A stretch of 64,000 nucleotides of DNA from Ornithodoros turicata. Taxonomy: Eukaryota > Arthropoda > Arachnida > Ixodida > Argasidae. The position numbers and the translations under genes are program-made. Of this stretch, positions 24,801 to 34,045 are shown piece by piece. The DNA is taken from positions 18,358,804-18,422,803 of the forward strand of contig NC_088204.1 in NCBI RefSeq assembly GCF_037126465.1. Reading direction: 5' to 3'. Positions within the stretch are counted from its first letter, which is position 1; the number at the start of each line of letters is the position of its first letter. The notes under the pieces were generated by a model. The model was given only the letters and a program-made list of their open reading frames with translations, was not told where the DNA came from and ran no database searches.

Positions 24801-27800
24801 CGTGCAAGAGACTGCACTTCTTCAGGTTACACAACTAAATGTGACAAGTATGTATAACCCAAGAGAACAAATACAAGAAAACAGGTTTCCAGAACCAAGT
24901 AAACAGAAAACAACCAGACAGTAATACAATGCATCACGTGAGCAACCGTCACATAAGAATCAGGAAAGAGAAACTGTACGGGTAAATGAGACATTCGGAG
25001 AATTGGGGTTCAAAAGATTTGGTGGTGAAAAACGGGGGAACAGGTGCATGTCTAGAGTGACCTTATGGGCTGAAGGGAAAATGGAGCTAAAAATGCTAAG
25101 AACGGAAGGTGAATGAAGCAGCTTAGCTGGATGATGGGTTGAACAACTGCAGAGGACCGCAATGAACGTTTAGTCCCCACGGTTTTAAAGAAGAAAACTT
25201 AGAAATGAAGAAGGACTCTCAATTTAATATATATTAGAAATAAAAGAAGCCCCACACACTACCCTGCGGAATGCCAGAAGCAACTCTGACCTCCGAGCGA
25301 CTATTTTTAACTTCAACAAACCGCCGTAGACCATGTAAGTACAATAGACGACTTCAGAAAATCCCAGAGTGCTTACCGCCACTTTGAGCTGGTGAACTGG
25401 TGGCCTCGAAACTGTTTCGATTTCACCCCTGCCAGTCCATTGTCCACGACAATGTCAAGGTCAGCGGAAGCGAAACGGGAAGTATTATTCTTAAGGCCCC
25501 TGGTTTTCTGCTGCGGCAAATTCAAAATTCTGCGGCACTGACTTGTGAGCGTCAGAGCTCTTCTTTGATCGTCATTGTCATTGCGTGGCGCGGGCATTCT
25601 TAACGGGTACACGCCACGAGCTTGTTGTTCTACCATCATCTGTATGACATGTTCGTCCTGCTCATCATCAAATTGTAGGTCTGTTTATTTGTATTCATCT
25701 TCAATTGGATTCATCATTGTTAATTAAATGCTGGTAATATTTTCTATCGCCGTATCCGAATCTTTTGAGTTAGGCAAGGACTTCAACGACTGTTCCAACG
25801 ATGTCACGTCGGCCATCCCTTCTTGGTCCCAGTTCATGCCTCACATGACGCAGTCGAAATTCTGCGATTTTCCGCGGCAAGCAGTCAACGGCTGCTTGAG
25901 ATGGGAATCACTTTATTTTGTTGGATAATGTGGGGACAAAAATATTTTATAAAATTACAGATTGAAACCAATGTTGTGGCTCAGCATTACATACATGATA
26001 TCTTGATATCTCCTCTGACAAAGGCAAAGGTCTGTCACCTGCAATCATTTTATAGGAACTCTATAGGAAGATTATAGCAAGGAGTTTACAATACATGCCC
26101 TGTGGAAGTTACAGGACACCTTTTCTTGTTTCTGGGCTGTAGGCATTTATTTAAGTCTTTAGAGGCAAACTCCCAGACATCAAATCAAAACTCCCCACTG
26201 CCACCGCTAAATTGCGCACGGGAGGGACGCCGCCTCTTCCTCAGGCGAAGTATGCACAATAAACTTGGGCTAACCTTATCTTAGTCTAAACTACAATCTT
26301 GTCTGTGCTGGTCCCGCAGCATGGGCACTTTCGTAAAGCACGCTTCACCTCATGCAAGGAAGCTTCAGGTGAAACCCACTTTCGGGAAGCGTCGTTCGAA
26401 TCGGCGAATCGTCGGATATTCGGAAATCCGAATATTGGGTATTCGATTCTTGAAATGAATGAAATACTTATTGTGTCTGATATTTGATTCGAATTGGATG
26501 ACTGGAATATCCGCACACCCCTAAAAATAAGGAATTCCGTGAAATTCAGTGCCAAACGAATGATTCCGCGATGAATTCCGGCTTTCGCGAATTCGCGGAA
26601 AAGCCGGGGCCTTAATTATTCTTCGTTTCTCCGCTCAGTAAGCGCCCAGGACGCAATGCGTGCGCAAGGAGCACTGGGATTTTCTGAAATCGTCTTTTGA
26701 ATCCAACGAACAACCCAGTATGGGAGGCCGATGTTTAGCAACTTCTGTAGTAACTGTCCATTGGCACTATTAGCTCAGTCAAATGCCTCACGGGGCAAGT
26801 GTACTTCCACTTGCAATATTTTGGACACTGAAGTGCAAACATTTATCTCTCCTCGTGGAATGAAAAATCTTGTTATCTTGATAGCAACACAAAAAGAAGG
26901 GAACCGGTTGTGTCGGTCGTGATGCGGATAGGAGGCCCAATCATCACGGGAGATCTTTTGTGGAGACCAATGGGAGGAAGCCTCGCGCGTCTTGAGAAGA
27001 AAGAGGGAAAGCGCAAACTGCGGGCGCGACGCACCAGATGAACCCCGTTACTTTCGTCGCTATCAAGGTAACGGCATCTTTCATTCCTCGAGGAGAAATT
27101 TCTCGATTTTTCCGATGTTCCGCCGAAAACTGGGGGCACTATACACCCAAGCCCGATATATCGAAGTCTCTTTTGTCGGCGGTCGCGTCGACACAGCACA
27201 AGTGAAAAAATGTTGCACACCCGTGTGTTTTCCTTAAATGTCGAGTGGGGAAGACTCGGCAAATGTCTTGGGCGCGGGCGGTGGCTGGCTAGTGCGTCGT
27301 CGACACACTGGTCTACAGTGGTCAGTAGTAACAGAATTACGCCGTCCTCTGCGTCAGCAGTGTCAGAAAGAGTGTCTGCAAAACGTCTGCCTTTCAGGGT
27401 AATATAAAACATCTGAAATGTTTTCTCCGCCATCTGGCCTTCTGTCGCCCGTTGTGTAACCCGAAAAGAAAACCCGAAACTGCAAAGTAGCTGCTGACCG
27501 TACTATTATATTCTTTCGCATTCGCACTTCAAACATTTATAAACCGCGTATTCTAACATAGTACTTTCAGGAACTGTCACGCAAAATATTTCATTTGGGG
27601 AATCGCGAATTTTCCGCGTTTACAAGAAGCGGCGCAGATCTCGCCCAGCGGCTACTCCTCGCGTGTGGTCACGTCAGGAGAGCGGAACACTTATTGGCTG
27701 CCGAGAATCGTCTGCTAACGGGAACGACCGGTCGAGTCGCGCACGAAAGAAGAAAAAAAGAAAAAAGAACAATTCACCGGATAAGGTGAATGCAGTGGTG

Positions 27801-30800
27801 AACGTCTCAGGGTGATTTGCCTGCATCTGCCAGCATTTACATATGCAGTTAGCTGTGGTGGATTATTTGAGTCTTAAATCACGTTGTATTGAACCATATG
27901 AATTACGCAAAAATTATGCATAATCAGTCACTGACCGATCTTTCGGACTGATCAAATTTGGACCTCAGATGTTTTAGAAAACTATTGGCAGGAGCGAAGG
28001 AGCTTTTCTGACCCGCGAGCTCTTTTCCGCACCAGGATCGTGGCTACACTCAGTTTTTGTGCGAATATCCGTGTATTCACACAAGCGACATCCTCGCAGA
28101 AGATTCTAGAGGAAGAAAAAGCAAAAAATTTCTCACGGAGCCGAAGTTCCGCCCCATGTTTCGTTGAGCATTCACACGGTGCAGGCGTATCGGGAGTGGC
28201 ATATTGCGCATTTAGCAGACGACACTTAGCAAATGACACCGCCACCTGTCGTCTGCTACGGAATATTTTGTGGCTGTGTCGCAGGACGTTCCCCACGGCA
28301 GCGCACGGCACGTGAAGGCACGACGTTAAATAATGTCGCTGTTGTGAATACACGTAGTATATATATCCCAGAGCATGTAATCCTAGGAACAGGAGGGGGG
28401 GAGGGAGGCATCAACCCTATCACCTCTTTTCCTGGAGACGTGCGCTGCGGATCGTGGCGGTGTTCAGAGGTCCATATTTATTATGACATCTGAGGCTAAT
28501 CATGGCGACCTATGACTAAAGAGTACGCAATTTTCACGAGTGGCCTTGAAGCTCCAATACGCCCCCCCCCCCTCTTTTCCCCGTCACTATTCGTCCATGG
28601 CAGACTCGCAACAGTTTTGATGTCACTTTGGGGGAGGCGAGTCTATTTTTGTCATTGACTCGAAATTTCGACGGCTCGAAAATTCAGACCAACTGTATGG
28701 CTCCTAGACGTCCGAAAATTCCAATCCAATTTTAATCCAATCGGCAGATTCCAATGTGAACGAATTTATTCTTTTGCCTGCTGCGCACAAAGCTTACGTG
28801 CAAAGTGTACGTGCGGAATGGAAATGTTAACTAGCCCTGTGACCTCAATGAAAGTAATGGGAAGTAAATCAAGGGGAAGTCAACAGACGGAACAGTCACA
28901 TGACATACAATTTCACGACAACTTTGGTGACATGACGAGCATTTCGCTTACAAGTGCGACGCATTTTGCTCGGTCACAGAACTATGACTGTGCCATGGTG
29001 GACTGCTACGACCCGGTGAACAACTCCTGGCACTCCTGCGCTGAAATGTCGGTACCTCGCAATCGAGTGGGCCTGGTAGTCCTGGATGGCCTTCTGTACG
29101 CTGTGGGGGGCTCCCATGCCACTCAGCATCACAGATCAGTAGAGAGGTAACACAATCCCGGCGCGCAATCTGTAGAAGTGATGTTTTGATGATGGAGTGC
29201 AATTTCTAGGTACGACCCTACCGAGGACAGCTGGACGACCGTGGCACCTATGAGCTGCGCTCGCATCGGCGTAGGTGTCGCTGTGGTGCGCAGGCTGTTA
29301 TACGCAGTCGGTGGCTACGACGGGGAGAACAGACTAAAATCTGTCGAGTGCTACGACCCAGATCGAAACCAGTGGAGCACTGTGACATCCATGAACTCAA
29401 ATCGGAGCGGTGCCGGTAATTAAGCTATACTCCTAACATATACCAAGGGGTTGCGTGCCATTGGACCTGTATACCTCGCTTTGCGAGAGGGCGGTTGTTC
29501 ATGACTCTTCTGGTTCATGATACCGTAAAAGTGGTAGTGTATTTATACTCACACTTTGGCACCCAAACGTTGACACGTTTTTCCCGTACTGATATGAGCC
29601 AACCTGACAGCGCTGCCGACGCAGAGAGCGGCAGCCAGAGGGAGAGCGGAATTCGGCCGCGGCACCTGTTTTCCTCGCGTAATTGCCGCACCCCTTCCAT
29701 GCCGCTACGTACGCTTTTGAGTTAAAAGGTTCGTTCATTGTGCGAGTAAATGCGGCAATTCCCGCCAATTTCCCGATTGCATTTTTTGTTTATTTGTTTT
29801 CAAAGTACACTGAAATCCCGCGGAATAGTGCTAATGATTTGATTACGAAAGCGTACGGGCATTGAATTTTGCAATAGATGAGTTCCACAATGACAATGTG
29901 GCCCATTCAGTAGCGTAGCCACAAAAAATATATCGGGTGGTGCTCTACGGGGATTTTATATGGGGAAGAGGATTTCACCCTCGTCTTTCCTCTCCCAAAT
30001 GCACTAGAAAAGGTACGCTTTCGGGTTGGGGGGGTTGTCGAACCAACCCACCACCTTGGCCTTGTGGCTACGCCGCTGGGCCTATTAGTGGCGATTTATT
30101 GCAGCACTCTCAAGATTTAGAGCTCTGAGATTACTTTTAGGACACCTGACAACCCAATACAAATACTGATTATGCCCGTTCGTCTCACTGTCCTGACGAA
30201 GGCTCCGACTGCTAGAAGTGGACACAGGTATTGGTCACATCACACACGCATTGAACTGCACGCAGGGGTAATACTAACTTATGAGAATAGTAATAACTTT
30301 GTTCTAGGTGTCGTAGTACTTGAAAGGTATACTCTTGAACACATATCCGCGTCAAGCTCTGAACTTCAAGGAAGAGCCCAAGTTATGGCCATTCCCATTG
30401 GTTCTCATAAGCACGTGACCGCTGACGGGGAATGTCTGCCGTGATGTCAGTCTTGCTATCGATGCCGATTTTCTACATGTCTACCCACTCGAGTGCTGCA
30501 CTCAAGTGAAACTGCAGGTTCAAATCGATGCAAAGAAAAGAAGCATGTAACCATTCCCCAGTGTCATTATGAAACCTCTAGACCATCATTCATCCGTATT
30601 TAGGTGTTCTGGCAGTGGACACGTTCGTGTTTGCTATTGGCGGATACGACGGCACGAGCCAACTGAAGTCCGTGGAACGCTACGACACCGAGAAAGATAC
30701 CTGGATGTTTGTCACACCCATGATCTCTCCTCGAAGCGCCCTGGCAGTTGCCGTGCTCAATGGCCGTGTCTACGCATTAGGTGAGGGTGTGCTTATTTCT

Positions 30801-32051
30801 CAGTGTATTACACGAGCTACATCCCCACATAATATTCTAGTGGAAGAAAAGGCAAAAACTTCTAAAAAAAACTATTCTTCCCCGTCTTACGTTGAGCATT
30901 CGCGCGGCGCACAAATATCGGGAGTTGCACACTGCGCACATAGCAGACGACACCGTGTCCTGTCGTCAGCTACGGAATAGCTTGTGGCTGAGCCGCGGGA
31001 CACTCCCCATGGTTGGAAGAGCCAACGCCACCTAAACACAGGCGGCCTGCTTTATGTAAGTCACTCATTCCCTACGTGGACAGCAAAGTCGAGATTCAAC
31101 CAACCGCCGCAGCCCGCATATGATTTGAAACACAGGCCTTCTGTGGCTACAAGTGGTTGCCCATACGGCTCATGGCGGCTTGTCTCCAGAGCTACGGTTA
31201 CCAAAACTGCCAAAGCATGGTCGTGATTGGCGCACTCTTAATGATTACGTGTACTGCCAACACCACCTAGATACAGAAAGCCCACGCGCACGTCGACTTG
31301 GCGTAACAATTAAGAGTCAGCCAATCAGGATCGTGTTTTCAACGGTCGTAGCCAATCACGAACGTGCTTTCAGCGGTCGTCGCCATGGAGAAGAACCACC
31401 GTCGTCTGCGAGTTGATTGAACGCCCCCCGCGTACCAAATGGGAAAACTTAAAAATAAAGCGCAAAACGGTCTCAATCTTTCTCAAAAGTGATTTCCTGG
31501 GAAGTGTCTTGCACTTTTTGTCTAAAAATTTAGGTCTGCAGGTTCCAGGTGAGCTGCAATCATTTGCGGGTTCTTGAATTCGCAGAACGATGAATCGCAG
31601 TAGCAGACGAATTCTGACTATATATATACACGTAGCGAAGGAGGGAGGAGGCAATGCGCAGACTTTCTCTATCTAGGTGGTGTTGGTACTGCGCACATTG
31701 CAGATGACACAATCGGCCCTGTCGTCTGCTAGGGAATATCTTGTGGCTGAGCCGCAACATGTTCCCCATTGTTAGCAGACCACGAAGGTGTGGCAGCAGA
31801 GAGTTATGACAGGACCTTCCACTGGAGTATTCCGGGTGCAATACCGCTCGCGTGAATACAGGTTATCTCTCACGTCACCTGTGGTTTCTTTTGTTACAGG
31901 GGGTTACGATGGAACGTCATTCCTGTCAACTGTCGAGGTGTACGACCCCGAAGCTGACGAATGGACTGAAGGTTTACGCATGCAGACAGGAAAGAGTGGC
32001 CACGCCGCGGCCGTCTGGCGTGCCCCCTGCCTCATGCACGCCATTCTCTGA
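21812..32051 (+). CDS. KEAP1: KEAP1: BTB-Kelch oxidative-stress sensor and CUL3 adaptor
   Basis: Nine exons: 21,812-21,931, 22,407-22,790, 23,279-23,428, 23,490-23,768, 23,957-24,190, 28,980-29,146, 29,210-29,415, 30,604-30,780, 31,900-32,051 (1,869 nt, 622 residues; human 624). Phases agree at every join. BTB about 78-185 ([25 protein letters not shown]), BACK/IVR to about 311, six Kelch repeats to the end. KEAP1 rather than another Kelch-like protein is shown by [18 protein letters not shown], GGSHxxxHHxSVERY, RSGAG and the C-terminal GGYDGTSF...APC. Nrf2-contact residues as recalled from human KEAP1 (R380, N382, R415, R483, Y572, S602) are all kept. Cys273, Cys288 and Cys297 equivalents are at about 278, 293 and 302. 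KEAP1 presents Nrf2-type factors to the CUL3 ubiquitin ligase. Intron 2 starts with GC. Introns 5 and 8 are filled with repeats. AATAAA is at 32,223-32,228. Confidence 0.95.
23758..23919 (+). repeat. Duplicated exon-4 donor inside KEAP1 intron 4
   Basis: The 20-odd bases spanning the end of exon 4 and its donor (agattattcaggtatggggg, 23,758-23,778) recur at 23,899-23,919, 141 bp downstream, still inside the intron. Between them lies AT-rich sequence with internal taatat/atataaaaatt repeats. The second CAG|GTATGG is only 46 bp before exon 5, probably too close to serve as a working donor. Confidence 0.85.
24172..24360 (+). repeat. Exon-5 tail plus intron start, duplicated at 27,767-27,960
   Basis: From gaacaattcac (last codons of KEAP1 exon 5, NNSPDK) through the donor and about 170 bp of intron 5, the sequence is repeated about 3.6 kb downstream in the same intron, at roughly 85 percent identity by eye. 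The second copy keeps the NNSPDK codons but its donor reads GTGAAT instead of GTGAGT. Confidence 0.88.
24491..25345 (-). pseudogene. Non-LTR retrotransposon reverse-transcriptase fragment, split by an insertion
   Basis: On the minus strand 25,335-25,258 reads [20 protein letters not shown] followed by GSV, and 24,655-24,491 reads [13 protein letters not shown] then a helix ending [10 protein letters not shown]. These are consecutive blocks of a non-LTR reverse transcriptase: GIPQGSVLGP, YINDL and the catalytic FADD. The about 540 bp between (24,681-25,223) are foreign. Small frame breaks are present, so it is dead. It lies in KEAP1 intron 5 on the strand opposite to KEAP1. Confidence 0.85.
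24681..25223. mobile_element. Unclassified 543-bp insertion in the reverse-transcriptase relic
   Basis: A 10-bp TTAATATATA flanks the segment on both sides (24,671-24,680 and 25,224-25,233), and the reverse-transcriptase reading is continuous once the segment is disregarded. This marks it as a later insertion. Its ends are not inverted repeats. A block gtgcaagagactgcacttc near 24,800 resembles the 3' region of Penelope-like elements in my memory, a weak hint only. Confidence 0.65.
25397..26710. repeat. Interspersed repeat interrupted by an element; uninterrupted copy at 56,398-56,560
   Basis: The left part (25,397-25,492) and the right part (26,615-26,700) align to adjacent halves of 56,398-56,560. 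Shared blocks are gtcaaggtcagcg-aagcgaaa, ttcttcgtt-ctccgctcag and gagcactgggattttctgaa. The class of this repeat is unknown. Confidence 0.82.
25493..26614. mobile_element. 1.12-kb DNA element with GGCCCC ends and 9-bp target duplication
   Basis: The ends are AAGGCCCCTGGTTTTC and, inverted, TAAGGCCCCGGCTTTTCC. ATTATTCTT occurs at 25,484-25,492 and 26,615-26,623, while the paralogous site at 56,4xx has a single ttattctt, giving a natural empty site. No transposase frame is visible. The 8-9-bp duplication suggests hAT or MULE relatives; the class is open. Confidence 0.8.
27767..27960 (+). repeat. Second copy of KEAP1 exon-5 tail and intron start
   Basis: See 24,172-24,360. This copy starts abruptly within an A/G-rich run (agaaaaaaagaaaaaagaac) and continues past gaccgatctttcggact. 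The encoded NNSPDK and the following donor GTGAAT are kept, but no upstream acceptor with coding sequence is seen, so it is not a full duplicate exon. Confidence 0.85.
28060..28310. repeat. Interspersed repeat with GTCGTCTGCTA motif, copy 1 of 3 in KEAP1
   Basis: The block acatcctcgcagaagattct ... gttgagcattc ... tagcagacgacac ... tgtcgtctgctacggaat ... ttgtggctg recurs at 30,805-31,015 and partly at 31,675-31,790. The core TAGCAGACGAC / GTCGTCTGCTA pair forms an inner inverted repeat. Isolated pieces occur at about 6,709, 33,026 and 33,746. No terminal duplication could be fixed. Confidence 0.65.
29908..30078. mobile_element. hAT-type MITE of the CAGTRGCGTAGCCA family, 171 bp
   Basis: The ends CAGTAGCGTAGCCACAA and TTGTGGCTACGCCGCTG are inverted copies, flanked by GGCCCATT (29,900-29,907) and GGCCTATT (30,079-30,086), an 8-bp duplication with one change. 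It is in KEAP1 intron 7. A shorter relative with a perfect duplication is at 53,816-53,921. Confidence 0.85.
30805..31015. repeat. Interspersed repeat with GTCGTCTGCTA motif, copy 2
   Basis: Diverged copy of 28,060-28,310, in KEAP1 intron 8, in the same orientation. Shared blocks are aatattctagtggaagaaaa, cgttgagcattcg, tagcagacgacaccg and cttgtggctgagccg. Confidence 0.65.
31240..31440 (-). repeat. Interspersed repeat, inverse copy at 47,826-48,030
   Basis: Read on the minus strand this matches 47,826-48,030 closely: gtacgcgggg-gcgttcaat, gcagacgac-gtggtt, ctccatgg-cgaccgctgaa, gattggct, ttgttacg and ctatctaggtggtgttg. Repeated gattggct/agccaatca blocks occur in each copy. No coding capacity. 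Confidence 0.8.
31675..31790. repeat. Interspersed repeat with GTCGTCTGCTA motif, copy 3 (partial)
   Basis: The stretch contains aggtggtgttgg, gcagatgacac, ctgtcgtctgctagggaat and ttgtggctgagccgc in the same order as copies 1 and 2, ending just upstream of the last KEAP1 exon. Confidence 0.6.
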
Positions 32052-32491
32052 TCATCCAATTCAAGATTCTGCATGCTATCATGTTTCATATCATTAATTG
32101 AAGTACAAATATATGGCGCATGCTCGTGCCGACACTATCGGCTGCTGGCAGCTGAAGATGCAGTGGCAAATGCATTTATAGAACCATTCTTTCTCTTTTT
32201 TTGAGCATAGTCACACCAAGTCAATAAAATTGTCCTATATTGAATGTGAATATAATCTGATCCGTTGGTGGCGTGTATGTCCGCCTACTAATCCAAAGGT
32301 TGCGTGTTCCGGCCGAGGACACCAACTTTGTGGTAGGGTAGGACGTTGCTTAGACCTTTCGGCGCACGTACGCTATCGTACGCTACGTATCCCTCAGGTA
32401 TGTGTTCAGAATTATGTTTTGAAACCTTTATAATTTCTAAAATTTAAATGCGATTTTTATAATTTTACTATACATTTTTATTTTATTTTGC

Positions 32492-33465
32492 AAAAGCTAT
32501 GAGAGCAGCATAGCTGTCGTTTTTGCAGTTGAGTTCTACGGCCGTGCGACATCCTCTGGAAGAGAGTTAACAGAACGGGAGACAATCCTCGTTGAAATCC
32601 ATTCTATCTCCAAATCCAAATCCAAATATCAAAAGAGCGCGTGTCATTGCTGAATTTCGGTATGTAAATGAGCCGTAACCGAAAAAGCGCGCCCTGAGCA
32701 GCGCATCACCCTCGCCGTCGGAGGCTTATCTGGGCTGGAAAGCCCGGTTTATCTGGCCAGCTGAGCGGCACTTACTCCAATCATCTCCATGGCTCCAAAT
32801 CACGTGGCCCTCTGACCAGGGCCGTCTCAAGGCAAGCGCGGGGTCCTGTGCTCTGAACCGACGTGGGACCTGACGAAAACAAAAAAAAAAAAAGAGAAAA
32901 AAGCATCATGGCCGGAGTTGCGTTTGCGTTGTAGAAATCATTGGCGGTAAAACAATAAAAATGTTTCGGCAATACGACAAAATCTTGCCAATAGCAAGGC
33001 TTTTTCAGAACTCCGAACAGCCGAGTAGCAGACGACAGCGGAGTAGCAGACATTTCTCTGGACCAATCAGCGAGCGTGATCCTTGTAGCGTCAGCGCGAG
33101 GTCCCAGGCAGATAACAGGCTGGTACTGCTCTCCACCGCCTTTGCGCACGGTCGCTTTTTACGGTGTACTTTAAATTCAATTTCTGCGATAATTATGAGC
33201 CGAGATCAAGGGTTGCTAAAACTTGAAGTTAACGCTCAATTCTTTTATTTTACAAACGTTAGTGACATGACATATGCTTCAGTGACAATAGCTCCCGTTA
33301 CTGAAGCAGAGTTAAGCGTATTAAATTCGAGTTAACGGACTGTTGACCTCGGTCTGAAACCGGGCTTTTGTCATCTTGTAGTTGCACACTTTCTTCGAGA
33401 GGGTATCCACCTGGCCGTAGAACTCAACTCCAAAAGCGTCATCTATGCGCCGCTCTCATAGCTTT
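32492..33465. mobile_element. About 1-kb element bounded by roughly 75-bp inverted repeats
   Basis: The left arm (32,492-32,575) reads aaaagctatgagagcagc ... gttgagttctacggccgtg; the right arm (33,385-33,465), inverted, reads aaaagctatgagagcggc ... gttgagttctacggccagg. Between them are a poly-A run and unrelated low-copy sequence but no transposase. It starts about 260 bp past the KEAP1 poly(A) signal. A flanking duplication was not identified. Confidence 0.7.
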
Positions 33466-34014
33466 TTTAATAAAAATTAAAGGCTAAAAAAATCACCCTG
33501 CATGTGTACTGTACATCCTATACGAACATTCAAATTTCATCCAGTCTGAATGTCGGCATGGACGTCGCAGAGATATACGTACACGGGTACATAAACGACG
33601 CAGTTAATTTTGAATAACTATATAGTATAGTTATAGTATAGTTGAATAGACAAGACTTCATCGTGCGAGATTTCGAGACATGACCAAGCTGGAAGAAGTG
33701 ACGGAAGATTTGTTCAAAGACGCGAAGAAGAAACCGATGCTGCTAGCAGACGACACAAGCGCACGATATGCGGATGAAAGAAAAGAAAGAATTTCTCTGG
33801 TGGCAAGCGGACAGAGTCTTCCCTTTGCTCTTTGGTGCGCTCTGGTGTCTCCGCAAAAAGCTAGTAAAGCCGTCGCGACCAGGGTCGTGGTCACCAAGGT
33901 CAGCTCACAAGGACAAGGCATGCGCAGTGTTCTATATCACTGGATCTTAGAGAAAAGAAAAAAACGACAAAAGAAACAAACAAAGGAAGACTGGGAGTTC
34001 CGATATTGGAGCTG

Positions 34015-34045
<31 letters not shown>

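Noticed and set aside
26873..27433. 186-codon minus-strand frame in KEAP1 intron 5
   Set aside because: No family resemblance; arginine/serine-rich from a CG-rich segment, with no splice support.
33680..34042. Plus frame starting MTKLEEVTEDLFKDAKKKP
   Set aside because: The first 20-odd residues look coding but the frame then runs through a known interspersed motif and ends in a poly-T translation; kept only as a remark.
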